Origin: Pseudomonas sp. | GTDB lineage: Bacteria > Pseudomonadota > Gammaproteobacteria > Pseudomonadales > Pseudomonadaceae | DNA: 6,012 nucleotides | Direction: 5' to 3' | Assembly: GCA_030654635.1 (NCBI GenBank) | Contig: JAURXE010000069.1 | Coordinates: forward strand, 1-6,012 | Part shown: positions 1-5,922 of the stretch, one piece after another | How the letters are laid out: each line of letters begins with the position of its first letter | Numbering within the stretch: the stretch's first letter is position 1 | Notes under the pieces: model-generated | Told to the model about the DNA's origin: nothing | What the model saw: the letters and a program-made list of their open reading frames with translations, nothing else | The model's database searches: none | Made by a program: the position numbers and the translations under genes

Positions 1-65
1 CCGTCAGATACCTGGGAATTTAGGTCGATGACGCCTTGGAGATGGCCGAGCAGACAGCGGTCTGA
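1..65 (+). pseudogene. C-terminal remnant of a tyrosine recombinase (phage-type integrase), with in-frame stop
   Basis: Reading from position 3, the plus strand encodes VRYLGI, then TAG (21-23), then VDDALEMAEQTAV and a TGA stop (63-65). The pattern VRYLGI-E-VDDALE-AEQT matches, from memory, the extreme C-terminus of a group of proteobacterial tyrosine recombinases. There the VRYLG tyrosine (here positions 9-11) is the catalytic nucleophile that links covalently to DNA. The TAG sits where these proteins usually have Glu, so one GAG-to-TAG change would explain it. The rest of the gene lies beyond the window, so whether the whole gene is dead cannot be judged. Losing about 13 residues after the tyrosine might not abolish activity. 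The assignment rests on about 20 residues and is moderately sure. Confidence 0.55.
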
Positions 66-180
66 ATTTCGATAGCGACGGTCTGACTTCGACCGTCGCA
101 GCCGACCCATAACAGCCATTCGTTACAGGCTGAAACCGGCCAAAAGCTGCCGATGGGATAAGCCAAAAGCAGATACGGAT
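66..180. other. Non-coding stretch after the integrase remnant, with short repeats
   Basis: No reading frame here looks like a gene. The stretch carries a stem-loop (75-99) and two copies of GCCAAAAGC (139-147 and 162-170), 23 bp apart. An imperfect direct repeat beginning CGGTCTGA (58-65 and 79-86) straddles its left border. Its general style, with a GTCGCAGCCGACCC-type block followed by AACCGGCCAAAAGC, resembles intergenic flotsam I associate with Pseudomonas chromosomes. That is recollection, not a search result. Confidence 0.4.
75..99. repeat. Perfect 9-bp inverted repeat (stem-loop)
   Basis: GCGACGGTC at 75-83 is the exact reverse complement of GACCGTCGC at 91-99, with a 7-base loop (TGACTTC). 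It begins 10 bases after the integrase remnant's TGA and could be its terminator or 3'-end hairpin, but no T-run follows on the plus strand. The left arm is also part of the direct repeat seen at 58-72 and 79-92. Confidence 0.5.
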
Positions 181-230
181 GAGGGTGTGTAGGATTTTGT
201 GTCAGCGGGATGTTGCTTATTGCCTACACA
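181..230. mobile_element. Roughly 50-bp fragment bounded by inverted repeats, probable insertion-sequence end
   Basis: TGTGTAGG at 186-193 is the exact reverse complement of CCTACACA at 223-230. The outer sequence, starting GAGGGTGTGTAGG and followed by ATTTTGTGTCA, has the look of the terminal inverted repeat of IS256-family elements (GTGT...TTGTGTCA style, from memory). Similarity to a transposase in the adjacent minus-strand frame stops exactly at this block. The fragment therefore looks like a piece of a second element, or a deletion scar, at the break in the transposase. Too short for a firm family call. Confidence 0.35.
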
Positions 231-367
231 GTCGCTCTTGAGCAAGTACAGCACCACGCACCACACCTTGTATAAGTCGACCCTGCGTGACTTCGTGGCT
301 TCGAACAATGGCTTGATCTGCTCGAACTGTCGCAACTTACGTCGTTCGGATATTGGTTTTTTCGCAT
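231..367 (-). pseudogene. Truncated, frameshifted N-terminus of an IS5-type transposase
   Basis: From an ATG at 367-365 the minus strand reads MRKNQYPNDVS. It then continues, after a -1 frame change near 335-345, as RQFEQIKPLFEAT and VDLYKVWCVVLYLLKSDC, ending at about 228. This matches the usual start of IS5-family transposases (MRK-YP-DVS, then QFE-I-PLLE, then K-VDLYEV-CAVLYLLK-GC), which is a DNA-binding N-terminal region. After the Cys the expected 'QWR-LP-DFPKW' block is absent and the frame enters the inverted-repeat fragment at 181-230. All catalytic DDE residues are missing, so this is non-functional. It has two lesions, one single-base frameshift and one truncation. The family is fairly sure; the exact element is not identifiable here. 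Confidence 0.65.
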
Positions 368-393
368 CGGGCAGCTATGCCCAATGCGAAAAA
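358..393. repeat. 16-bp hairpin holding the transposase remnant's start codon
   Basis: Positions 358-373 and 378-393 form a 16-bp stem with one C/A mismatch (368/383) and a 4-base GCTA loop. In minus-strand RNA the mismatch becomes a G-U pair, so the stem is complete. The T-run is on the 5' side and the A-run on the 3' side on both strands, so it lacks the arrangement of an intrinsic terminator. The ATG of the IS5-type transposase remnant (367-365) lies in the 3' arm of the minus-strand hairpin. Such hairpins near IS starts are known in other families (IS10, IS50) to block translation of read-through transcripts; that role here is inference. It also lies about 64 bp downstream of the PRC-barrel gene's stop and could stabilise that mRNA. 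Confidence 0.6.
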
Positions 394-456
394 TCGTCAT
401 AGGCGCTAAAGCACGCGAACTGGCAGTTAACCTGAACACTGGCCTAGCGGGTCGTG

Positions 457-900
457 CTAAAACTGGCCTTCCGTATTGGGCTGCGGCGTGTCGTAGTAAT
501 CATGGATGTGCTTACTCCAGGTCGGGTCCTGCATATCAGGCCACTTGTCTTTGTCGAATCCAGGCGCATCAGCGAGGCGCTCCTTGTCGACGCGTAACAC
601 GAAACGTTTATTCACTGTATCAAGCGTTAATGCGCTCCACGGCACAGCAAACAGCTTTTCGCCCATGCCGAGAAAACCTCCAAAGGACAGCACGGCATAG
701 CCGACCCGACCGCTGTGCACGTCCAGCATGATCTCCTTGATGTCACCCAAGTCTTCGTCTTTGTGGTTGTAGACGTCATTTCCGATAAGGGTGTTTGCCC
801 CCATCAGCCGCGGTCCAGGTCCTGAACTCAAGTTAGGTTTGGTCGCTACGCCGGTGGTGGCCTTGTAGATGCCATAGGTGTCGCGTTCTTCATAGTTCAT
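457..900 (-). CDS. PRC-barrel domain protein
   Basis: A 147-residue soluble protein with no signal peptide or membrane segment. The PRC-barrel beta-fold spans about residues 33-108. It starts with LMGANTLIGNDVYN, carries GDIKEIMLDVHSGRVGYAVLSFGG (52-75) with the typical glycines, and ends with the hallmark KLFAVPWSALTLD (82-94) and FVLRVDKERL (100-109). A C-terminal tail APGFDKDKWPDM-DPTW (112-128) is usual for this bacterial subgroup, from memory. PRC barrels occur in RimM and photosynthetic reaction-centre H subunits; stand-alone versions like this have no settled function and are often stress-induced. The ATG at 900-898 is preceded by AGGAG (911-907) with 6-base spacing, which fixes the start. 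It is 308 bp downstream of osmC, probably a separate transcript. Family sure, role unknown. Confidence 0.9.
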   Translation of the reverse strand: MNYEERDTYGIYKATTGVATKPNLSSGPGPRLMGANTLIGNDVYNHKDEDLGDIKEIMLDVHSGRVGYAVLSFGGFLGMGEKLFAVPWSALTLDTVNKRFVLRVDKERLADAPGFDKDKWPDMQDPTWSKHIHDYYDTPQPNTEGQF

Positions 901-1208
901 GTTGAACTCCTGAAATAACCACGGGGTTGATAGAGCACAGCATCAAACCGCTGGGCGTGGCGCTGCGTGTGTTCATGTTGTGTGTAAAACCGGGGCCGGT
1001 CTGTACGCCAGGACACGTTGAAATGAGGGACGATGCTCTGTGTGTTAGCGGGCGCAACTGCGAGTAAAAGGTGCAGTGCTTCGAATCTTTGGCTATCTGA
1101 CTGCATCAGCGATTTCATCGCCGTCGGGCTGTCGAACACGAGCACGCCGGCGAGCAATCAATGCCTGCCGGTGTGTGTCCGGTGCACTATCTACCGCGCC
1201 ACGCGAAC
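901..1208. other. 308-bp intergenic region between osmC and the PRC-barrel gene
   Basis: It presumably holds the end of the osmC transcript and the promoter for the PRC-barrel gene. I see no strong intrinsic terminator after osmC; the only pairing is a 5-bp CCGGC/GCCGG dyad in the first 70 bases. No clear -35/-10 pair stands out. On the minus strand CTCTATCAA, about 35 bases before the PRC ATG, faintly resembles a sigma-S -10. A minus-strand open frame (897-1157) starts only at TTG and matches nothing I know. No RNA gene recognised. Confidence 0.4.
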
Positions 1209-1634
1209 TCAAGTTTCCAGTGTTGCATCCAGCGTGATCGTGGCATTCAGCAGCTTCGATACCGGGCAGCCGGTCTTCGCTTTGTTGGCGATGGCCTCGA
1301 AGGTTTGCTGGTCAGTACCGGGAATCTTCGCCACCAGTACGAGGTGTACCGCGGTGATGGTGAAGCCGTCCCCGACCTTTTCCAAGGTCACGGCTGCAGT
1401 GGTCTTTAGGTTTTGCGCGGTGATGCCGGCTTCACCCAGTTGTGCCGCCAAGGCCATCGTGAAGCAGCCCGCGTGGGCGGCTGCGATTAACTCTTCAGGG
1501 TTGGTCCCAGGCCCATCTTCGAAGCGCGTATTGAAGCCGTACTGAACATCCTTGAGAGCGCCACTCTGGCTCGAGATGTGGCCTTTACCTTCCTTGAGGT
1601 CACCTTGCCAAGCTGCTGATGCAGTGCGTTTCAT
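1209..1634 (-). CDS. osmC: OsmC, organic hydroperoxide reductase (peroxiredoxin-like)
   Basis: OsmC reduces organic hydroperoxides and H2O2 in the cytoplasm using a cysteine pair. At 141 residues the protein matches E. coli OsmC (about 143) nearly throughout: the W-G-K-GKG start, [25 protein letters not shown] (32-58), GEAGIT (67-72), [12 protein letters not shown] (118-129) and the TITLDATL end. Cys57 is the expected peroxidatic and Cys123 the resolving cysteine; Arg37 and Glu47/Glu48 fit the conserved activating pair. The GTNPEE-block and YGFNTRFE place it in the OsmC rather than the Ohr subfamily. AAGGAG (1648-1643) lies 8 bases before the ATG and fixes the start. The family is classically osmotically and RpoS-induced; the sequence upstream does not show a clear promoter. 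All key residues are present. Confidence 0.95.
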   Translation of the reverse strand: [141 protein letters not shown]

Positions 1635-1894
1635 AGGGTTTTCTCCTTATCGGTTGGTCGGAATGTTGCTTGGTTAGGCCACTATTTCATCCAAGTCAGG
1701 ATGCTCGGCTATGTGGCGCTGGGCGATGGCTGACCAGCACCGTTGGCCATTTCTCCCGGTACGCTAAGCAGCCCTAGACCTTGCAAGGCACCACCCTTGC
1801 GACCGGCTGAGCGTGCAGTTTTGTCGATCGGCATGGCGCTGTCGGTGGCGGCGAGATGCTGCCCAGACCTTTGCATTCAGTTACCGCCGTGTCG

Positions 1895-1910
1895 GTGCGC
1901 TAACGCGCAC
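1895..1910. repeat. Perfect 6-bp GC-rich hairpin
   Basis: GTGCGC (1895-1900) and GCGCAC (1905-1910) pair exactly around a TAAC loop. No T-run follows on either strand, so it is not an intrinsic terminator. It lies in the middle of the gene-free region between osmC and the outer-membrane protein gene, and its role is unknown. Confidence 0.45.
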
Positions 1911-2110
1911 AGGAACTTCGATATTTCTGGGAGGCGGGTAGGCCGCACTAATGAACCCTGCCGGGTACTGGAACACACGTTAACGGGTCCGTTGGCCAGT
2001 CTATTTGTCGATGGCGTTAGGTTCGATTTGGCTGAAGCGCCCTGAGTCGGCTGCGTTTTTGTAGGCGCAGTTGAGCGTCATTTTTTGACCTGAACCTGCC
2101 GCTGCTTGAC

Positions 2111-2157
2111 GTCCGCTTTGAGTGATGGACTCAAGCGGACGGGCAGCTATTGCTGCC
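2111..2157 (-). terminator. Tandem hairpins just after the outer-membrane protein gene (possible terminator)
   Basis: Two adjacent stems follow the gene's TGA (2165-2163) on the minus strand. The first is GGCAGC/GCTGCC (2142-2147 with 2152-2157, 4-base loop), 5 bases after the stop. The second is a 12-bp stem (2111-2123 with 2129-2140), GTCCGCTTTGAGT against ACTCAAGCGGAC, with one bulged T and a 5-base loop. Their position argues for 3'-end formation or mRNA protection. Neither is followed by a U-run, so this is not a textbook Rho-independent terminator. Confidence 0.45.
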
Positions 2158-2162
2158 TGCAA

Positions 2163-3083
2163 TCAAAATGCCTTGTTAATGCTCAGCGCTACCGATTGGG
2201 TCGTGACGCTGCCGGAGGTGCTGCCGATCAGTGTCCCGGTATAGGTCTTGGTCGATGTTGGGTTGGTGAAGGGTTCGCTGTAGCGGGCGGTGCGGTTCTC
2301 GGTTACGGCGTAGTTGTAGTTGAAATCCAGGAACCAGGACGAGTCCAGGAAGTAAGTGCCGCCCAGTGTGCCAATTGCGCCTTGCGACCACTGCGAGCTG
2401 GAGAAATTACTAGGTTGTCCGGAAATATCGGTGCGTGTGCCGTTGATATCGGCAAAGCCAATCAAGCCATCAATTTTGGTGTTGATTTGCGACAGGGTTG
2501 GGCCCGCGCCCGCGTAGACAAAACCATTGGCAAAGGAGTGGCCGATATAGGGCACGAGAGAAATCTGGTGCTTGATTTCGGTTTCAAACGAATGCACCAC
2601 GGCATTGCCGGTAAAGGGCGTGGTGCCGAAAGCGCCGTACTGGGGGATCAGGAAATTTTTGGTGGTGGAGTCGGTGGATAAATAGTTGTAGGAGAATTTT
2701 GCCCCCCACAGCCATGGGCTGTTGTCGAAGTGCTGGAAGTAGCCCAGTTGCAGCGTCGGGGAAAATGACGACTGGGAATCCATGTTCAGACCCACCGCTG
2801 GCCCACCCGCAGACCCCGAAGCCAGCAGGGCACCGCTGGTGGTGTCGTAGGTGTCGGAAATGCCGGTGGCCTGGATGTCCTGATCATTGAAGTCGACCGA
2901 GTTGGCGCTGGCGCCAAAACCGATATACAGGGCAGAGTCCGGCACCTTGGAGGCCGCTAATGGCTCGGCACTGGCATTGCTGCTCGACACTGCGAGCAGT
3001 GTGCAACCCAGGGCCAATAGGCTGCGGCGCAATTGAACGGGCAGCCCTTTAGATGTTGATCTCGGCATGATGGTTTTACTCAT
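2163..3083 (-). CDS. Outer-membrane beta-barrel protein
   Basis: 306 residues with an N-terminal secretion signal: basic LRRS (18-21), hydrophobic LLALGCTLLAV (22-32), and a likely signal peptidase I site after NASA (residue 39). That leaves a mature protein of about 267 residues. The mature part alternates amphipathic aromatic-rich strands with polar Gly/Ser/Thr/Asn loops: ALYIGFGAS (51-59), SPTLQLGYFQHF (108-119), WLWGAKFSYNY (124-134), and later FVYAGAGPTLSQI and TYFLDSSWFLDFNYNYAV. It ends SVALSINKAF; the terminal Phe is the classic signal for BAM-assisted outer-membrane insertion. This fits small porin-like/OmpW-like barrels (OMP_b-brl type); function and cargo are unknown. The first ATG (3083-3081) and the next (3068-3066) both lack a clear Shine-Dalgarno sequence, so the start and the long pre-signal n-region are uncertain. 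It seems to be its own transcription unit. Confidence 0.85.
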   Translation of the reverse strand: MSKTIMPRSTSKGLPVQLRRSLLALGCTLLAVSSSNASAEPLAASKVPDSALYIGFGASANSVDFNDQDIQATGISDTYDTTSGALLASGSAGGPAVGLNMDSQSSFSPTLQLGYFQHFDNSPWLWGAKFSYNYLSTDSTTKNFLIPQYGAFGTTPFTGNAVVHSFETEIKHQISLVPYIGHSFANGFVYAGAGPTLSQINTKIDGLIGFADINGTRTDISGQPSNFSSSQWSQGAIGTLGGTYFLDSSWFLDFNYNYAVTENRTARYSEPFTNPTSTKTYTGTLIGSTSGSVTTQSVALSINKAF

Positions 3084-3403
3084 TGGGTGCTAGAAGTCTA
3101 AGTCGATGGCCTTGAGCGGCGATCAAATCAGCGGGGAGGCCGGCTGGCCATTTGAACAGGTGCAGGTATTGTGCAGCAGTCAAACAAGGCGGGATCTGGA
3201 TGGCTTGGCAGGCAACTGCGCAAGAGCGCGCTGTCGTGAAAATGGCTTGCGGATCAATAACCAGATGAATCTGTCCCGCACGAGTTGCACCCTAGCAGTA
3301 CGCAACCCATCTAACTAGTCAGACAAAAGTACTAGCGTACTAGTGGCATTCAGTGCCTGCGCCCGATGCAGGCACTGTTGTATGTGTTCGGCGGGCGTAC
3401 TGC
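3084..3403. other. 320-bp intergenic region upstream of the outer-membrane protein gene
   Basis: It holds the 3' end of the SDR transcript (hairpin 3351-3377), a cluster of short repeats (3292-3407), and presumably the outer-membrane gene's promoter. No convincing -35/-10 pair was found on the minus strand; a TTGTCT-like element (complement of about 3320-3326) has no well-spaced partner. The plus-strand open frame at 3106-3318 lacks a ribosome site and known similarity. No RNA gene recognised. Confidence 0.4.
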
Positions 3404-3407
3404 TTAG
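3292..3407. promoter_or_regulatory. Cluster of ACTAG and GCGTACT repeats (possible operator or small inverted-repeat element)
   Basis: ACTAG occurs three times in 30 bp (3314-3318, 3331-3335, 3339-3343), two of the copies as the full palindrome ACTAGT (3314-3319, 3339-3344). The 7-mer GCGTACT occurs at 3335-3341 and 3395-3401 and inverted at 3297-3303. At the outer ends CTAGCAGTACGC (3292-3303) is mirrored by GCGTACTGCTTAG (3395-3407) with one extra T, the latter overlapping the SDR stop codon. The palindromic half-sites suggest a dimeric repressor such as a TetR-type protein acting on the downstream outer-membrane gene, but no regulator gene is present in the window. A degenerate miniature element is an alternative. 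Confidence 0.35.
3351..3377 (-). terminator. Strong hairpin after the SDR gene, probable transcript end
   Basis: CAGTGCCTGC (3351-3360) pairs perfectly over 10 bp with GCAGGCACTG (3368-3377) around a 7-base loop. On the minus strand it lies 26 bases beyond the SDR stop codon, where the GMC-SDR transcript should end. The bases after the stem on that strand (AATGCC) are not a U-run, so termination efficiency is doubtful; it may instead protect the 3' end from exonucleases. Confidence 0.5.
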
Positions 3408-4213
3408 CGGGCGAGCATGCGTATGAGGGCCGGGTAGCTGTTGGGCAGCAGGCGTGACAACCAGTGCAGGGTGCTCGATTTATTGCCGGTGAGAATCCGC
3501 CGTTTGCCACTGAGCACGCCCTGGATGATGGCGGCGGCGCAGTCTTCTGGCGGGGTGATCAGCATCTTATCGCCCAGCTTGGCGAAAATAGCCTCTTCCT
3601 TGCCGGCCGCTTTAACCAGGCGCGCGGCCTTGTCGATATTGGTTTTGATCCCGCCAGGGTGCACGCAAACAGCCCGCACGCCGCTGCCTTCCAGCTCGGT
3701 CCAGAGGCATTCGGTAAAGCCGCGTACGCCGAACTTAGAGATGTTGTAGGCGCCCTGCAGGGGGAAACCCACCAGGCCGAACACGCTGGAAATGTTGACG
3801 ATGCAGCCATCCCGTTGCGCCAGCATCATCGGCAGGAAAGCCTTGGTGCCGTAGATCACGCCCCACAGGTTGATGCCGATCTGCCACTCGAATTCTTCGA
3901 TGCTGGTGTGGGCGATGGTGCCGACCAGGGCGGCGCCAGCGTTGTTGATCAGCAGGTGCGCGGTACCAAAATCGCGTTGCACCTCTGTAGCATGGGCAAA
4001 CACCGCCTCGCGTGACGATACATCGACACTGTAACCGCGCGCCTCGCAGCCGGCGGCCAGCATGGCCAGGGTTTCATCCAGCCCAGCACGGTTAACGTCC
4101 GACAGCGCCAGGCGGGCGCCGGCTGCGGCAAACTGCAGCGCCAGTGCCCGGCCTATGCCGGAGCCGGCGCCGGTAATCACCACCACCCGATTGCGAAACT
4201 CACTACCACTCAT
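3404..4213 (-). CDS. Short-chain dehydrogenase/reductase (SDR), probably NAD-dependent
   Basis: A 269-residue classical SDR that interconverts an alcohol and a carbonyl with a nicotinamide cofactor, in the cytoplasm. Seen directly: cofactor motif TGAGSGIG (14-21), NNAG (90-93), catalytic Asn115 in INLWGV, Ser142/143 in NISSV, Tyr156 and Lys160 in YNISK, and HPGGI-T (from about 187). Asp39 at the end of the second beta-strand usually means preference for NAD(H) over NADP(H). The C-terminal tail GKRRILTGNKSSTLHWLSRLLPNSYPALIRML is longer and more hydrophobic than the minimal SDR core and recurs in a subgroup often adjacent to flavin oxidoreductases, from memory. The ATG has AGGAG (4225-4221) 7 bases upstream. 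It follows the GMC gene by 66 bp with no terminator, implying co-transcription. The substrate is unknown. Confidence 0.93.
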   Translation of the reverse strand: MSGSEFRNRVVVITGAGSGIGRALALQFAAAGARLALSDVNRAGLDETLAMLAAGCEARGYSVDVSSREAVFAHATEVQRDFGTAHLLINNAGAALVGTIAHTSIEEFEWQIGINLWGVIYGTKAFLPMMLAQRDGCIVNISSVFGLVGFPLQGAYNISKFGVRGFTECLWTELEGSGVRAVCVHPGGIKTNIDKAARLVKAAGKEEAIFAKLGDKMLITPPEDCAAAIIQGVLSGKRRILTGNKSSTLHWLSRLLPNSYPALIRMLAR

Positions 4214-4279
4214 TGTTATTCTCCTGGTTGCTTGTGCCGATTAAGGCCTGTGGTTTTGACTGTCTGAAGTTATACCCGA

Positions 4280-5887
4280 TCAGGCGCTGAGCCGGGTGGT
4301 GTGGCTGGCGCGGATCAGGTCTGCGGCTTTTTCGGCGATCATCATTGAGGGCGCGTTGGTATTGCCACCGATCAGCGTTGGCATGATCGAGGCGTCCACC
4401 ACCCGCAAGCCTTGCAGGCCATGCACGCGCAACTCGGCATCGACCACTGCCAGCGGGCCCTGGCCCATCATGCAGGTGCCTACCGGGTGGTAAACCGTGT
4501 CGCTGCGCTCGCGCAGGATCTGCCGAATCTGTGCGTCGCTGTGCACGTTGTCAGTGTGCAGTTCGGCGTGCCGCTGCTCGGCCAGAGCCGGGGCATCCAT
4601 GATCTGCCGGGTCAGTTTGAAACCTTTGACCATGGCTTCCAGATCGTCCGGTTCGCCGAGAAAATTTGGGTCGATCAGCGGGTTGTCATCCGGGTTGGCG
4701 CTGCGCAGTTTCACCGTGCCGCGACTCTTTGGCCGCAGCAGGCACACGTGACAGGAGTAGCCATGACCCAGGCGAAGGGTGCGGGCGTGGTTTTCCACCA
4801 GAGCGGTGGCGAAGTGCAGTTGCACGTCTGGCGCCGGCAGGGCCGGGTCGGTCTTGAGAAAGGCGCCGCCTTCGGCGACGTTGCTGGTCAGCATGCCACG
4901 CCGGCCGTTCAGGTAACGCCAAAACTCCTTGAGCACGCGCAGGCTGCCACCCAGCGATAGGCCGAACAAGTCGTGGCTCTTGGCCCGGTAAATAAACACG
5001 AAATCCGGGTGGTCCTGCAGGTTCTGCCCGACCCCGGGCAGGTGCAGCAACGGTTCGATGCCGACCTGGCGCAACTGGGTGCTGTCGCCCACCCCAGAGA
5101 GCAGCAGCAGTTGCGGCGACTGAAAGGCCCCGGCACTGAGCAGCACTTCATGGCGAGCGCGGACTTGGAGAGTCTGCCCGTCTTTGCGGTATTCCCCGCC
5201 CATGGCGCGTTTGCCTGCGAACAACACCCGGCGCGCGGCGGCGCCAGTGATCACCTGGAGGTTGGGTCGGTGCAGGTGCGGCTGCAGGTAGGCGCGCGCC
5301 GCGCTGCAGCGTTCGCCATTGATTTGGGTAACCTGGTAGATGCCGACGCCTTCCTGTTGAGCGCCGTTAAAGTCGCGAATCAGCGGTTGGCCGGCTTGTT
5401 TGGCGGCGTCCAGAAAGTGCTGCTGAAAGGGGTTGTCGGTGCGCAGTTCGGCCACATTGAGCGGCCCGCCCTGACCATGGAAGCGGTCACGCAGGGTCTG
5501 ATTGTTTTCCGAGCGGATAAAGTAGGGCAGCACCTCGTCATAGGACCAGCCCAGGTTGCCCAGTGCCGCCCAGTGGTCGTAGTCCCAGCGATGGCCGCGG
5601 ACATACACCATGGCATTCAGACCGCTGGAGCCACCGAGCATCTTGCCTCGCGGTTGATAGCCAATCCGCCCATTCAGGCCCGGCTGCGGCACTGTCTCCA
5701 GGGCCCAGTTGTTCAGGCGGGTCGGCATCATCGCCACCATGCCCATGGGCACCTTGACCACCTGACTGTCGCCGGTGCCGCCGGCTTCCAGCAGGCAAAC
5801 GCTGATTTGCGGGTCTTCGCTCAGGCGCGCAGCCAGCACGCAACCGGCGGAACCGCCGCCGACAATCACATAATCGAACTCAGGCAT
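4280..5887 (-). CDS. GMC-family FAD-dependent oxidoreductase (choline/alcohol dehydrogenase-like)
   Basis: At 535 residues the length is standard for bacterial choline dehydrogenase/alcohol dehydrogenase (BetA, AlkJ) relatives, which oxidise primary alcohols with bound FAD. Visible motifs: dinucleotide fold [14 protein letters not shown] (9-22) with Glu34 for the FAD ribose, GMC signature 1 around [20 protein letters not shown] (80-99), signature 2 [15 protein letters not shown] (253-267), and the C-terminal catalytic pair His467 ([10 protein letters not shown]) and Asn511 (GGNTNAPSM). These correspond to His466 and Asn510 of choline oxidase. There is no signal peptide, so it acts in the cytoplasm or at the inner membrane face. 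The start ATG follows GAGGA (5902-5898) by 10 bases. No betaine or choline genes (betB, betI, betT) adjoin, so choline is not supported as substrate. It is probably the first gene of an operon with the SDR. Confidence 0.93.
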   Translation of the reverse strand: MPEFDYVIVGGGSAGCVLAARLSEDPQISVCLLEAGGTGDSQVVKVPMGMVAMMPTRLNNWALETVPQPGLNGRIGYQPRGKMLGGSSGLNAMVYVRGHRWDYDHWAALGNLGWSYDEVLPYFIRSENNQTLRDRFHGQGGPLNVAELRTDNPFQQHFLDAAKQAGQPLIRDFNGAQQEGVGIYQVTQINGERCSAARAYLQPHLHRPNLQVITGAAARRVLFAGKRAMGGEYRKDGQTLQVRARHEVLLSAGAFQSPQLLLLSGVGDSTQLRQVGIEPLLHLPGVGQNLQDHPDFVFIYRAKSHDLFGLSLGGSLRVLKEFWRYLNGRRGMLTSNVAEGGAFLKTDPALPAPDVQLHFATALVENHARTLRLGHGYSCHVCLLRPKSRGTVKLRSANPDDNPLIDPNFLGEPDDLEAMVKGFKLTRQIMDAPALAEQRHAELHTDNVHSDAQIRQILRERSDTVYHPVGTCMMGQGPLAVVDAELRVHGLQGLRVVDASIMPTLIGGNTNAPSMMIAEKAADLIRASHTTRLSA

Positions 5888-5922
5888 GGACGGGTTTTCC
5901 TCGGGTGGATGGGTCGCTTTTC

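Larger units (their letters stand above)
1635..2162. other. 528-bp region with no convincing gene
   Basis: It lies between the osmC start and the end of the outer-membrane protein gene, so it should hold the osmC promoter at its left end. No textbook -35/-10 pair stands out. Both strands carry short open frames (plus 1743-2045 from TTG; minus 1876-1709, 55 codons) without a good ribosome site or recognisable similarity. Structured pieces are the hairpins at 1895-1910, 2111-2140 and 2142-2157. Several T-runs occur (2056-2060 and about 2082-2087) but none directly follows a good stem. The stretch may be decayed coding sequence or hold a small RNA; neither can be shown from sequence alone. Confidence 0.4.

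Noticed and set aside
358..393. Hairpin considered as an intrinsic terminator for the PRC-barrel gene
   Set aside because: The T-run precedes and the A-run follows the stem on both strands, which is opposite to an intrinsic terminator.
897..1157. 86-codon minus-strand frame between osmC and the PRC-barrel gene
   Set aside because: It starts at TTG directly after a stop codon and has no ribosome site. Its C-terminal half lacks protein-like character, and it overlaps the PRC start by 4 bases. A decayed gene cannot be excluded.
1033..1545. 170-codon plus-strand open frame antisense to osmC
   Set aside because: Overlaps the clear osmC gene on the other strand and resembles nothing known.
1709..1876. 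55-codon minus-strand frame beginning MQRSGQHLAATDSAMPIDK
   Set aside because: Protein-like composition in part, but only a weak upstream purine stretch and no known family. Kept as an observation on the gene-free region rather than a gene call.
1743..2045. 100-codon plus-strand frame in the gene-free region
   Set aside because: TTG start, no Shine-Dalgarno sequence, no similarity I can recognise, and rich in Arg/Pro/Cys as random GC-rich frames are.
3106..3318. 70-codon plus-strand frame upstream of the outer-membrane gene
   Set aside because: No good ribosome site, no recognisable motifs, and it lies in the probable promoter region of the opposite-strand gene.
3464..4015. 183-codon plus-strand open frame antisense to the SDR gene
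   Set aside because: Mirror of a complete SDR with intact motifs; composition looks like an antisense shadow.
4280..5887. Naming the GMC enzyme betA or alkJ
   Set aside because: The motifs establish the GMC family only. No betaine or alkane genes adjoin, and close GMC paralogues differ in substrate, so a symbol would be unsupported.
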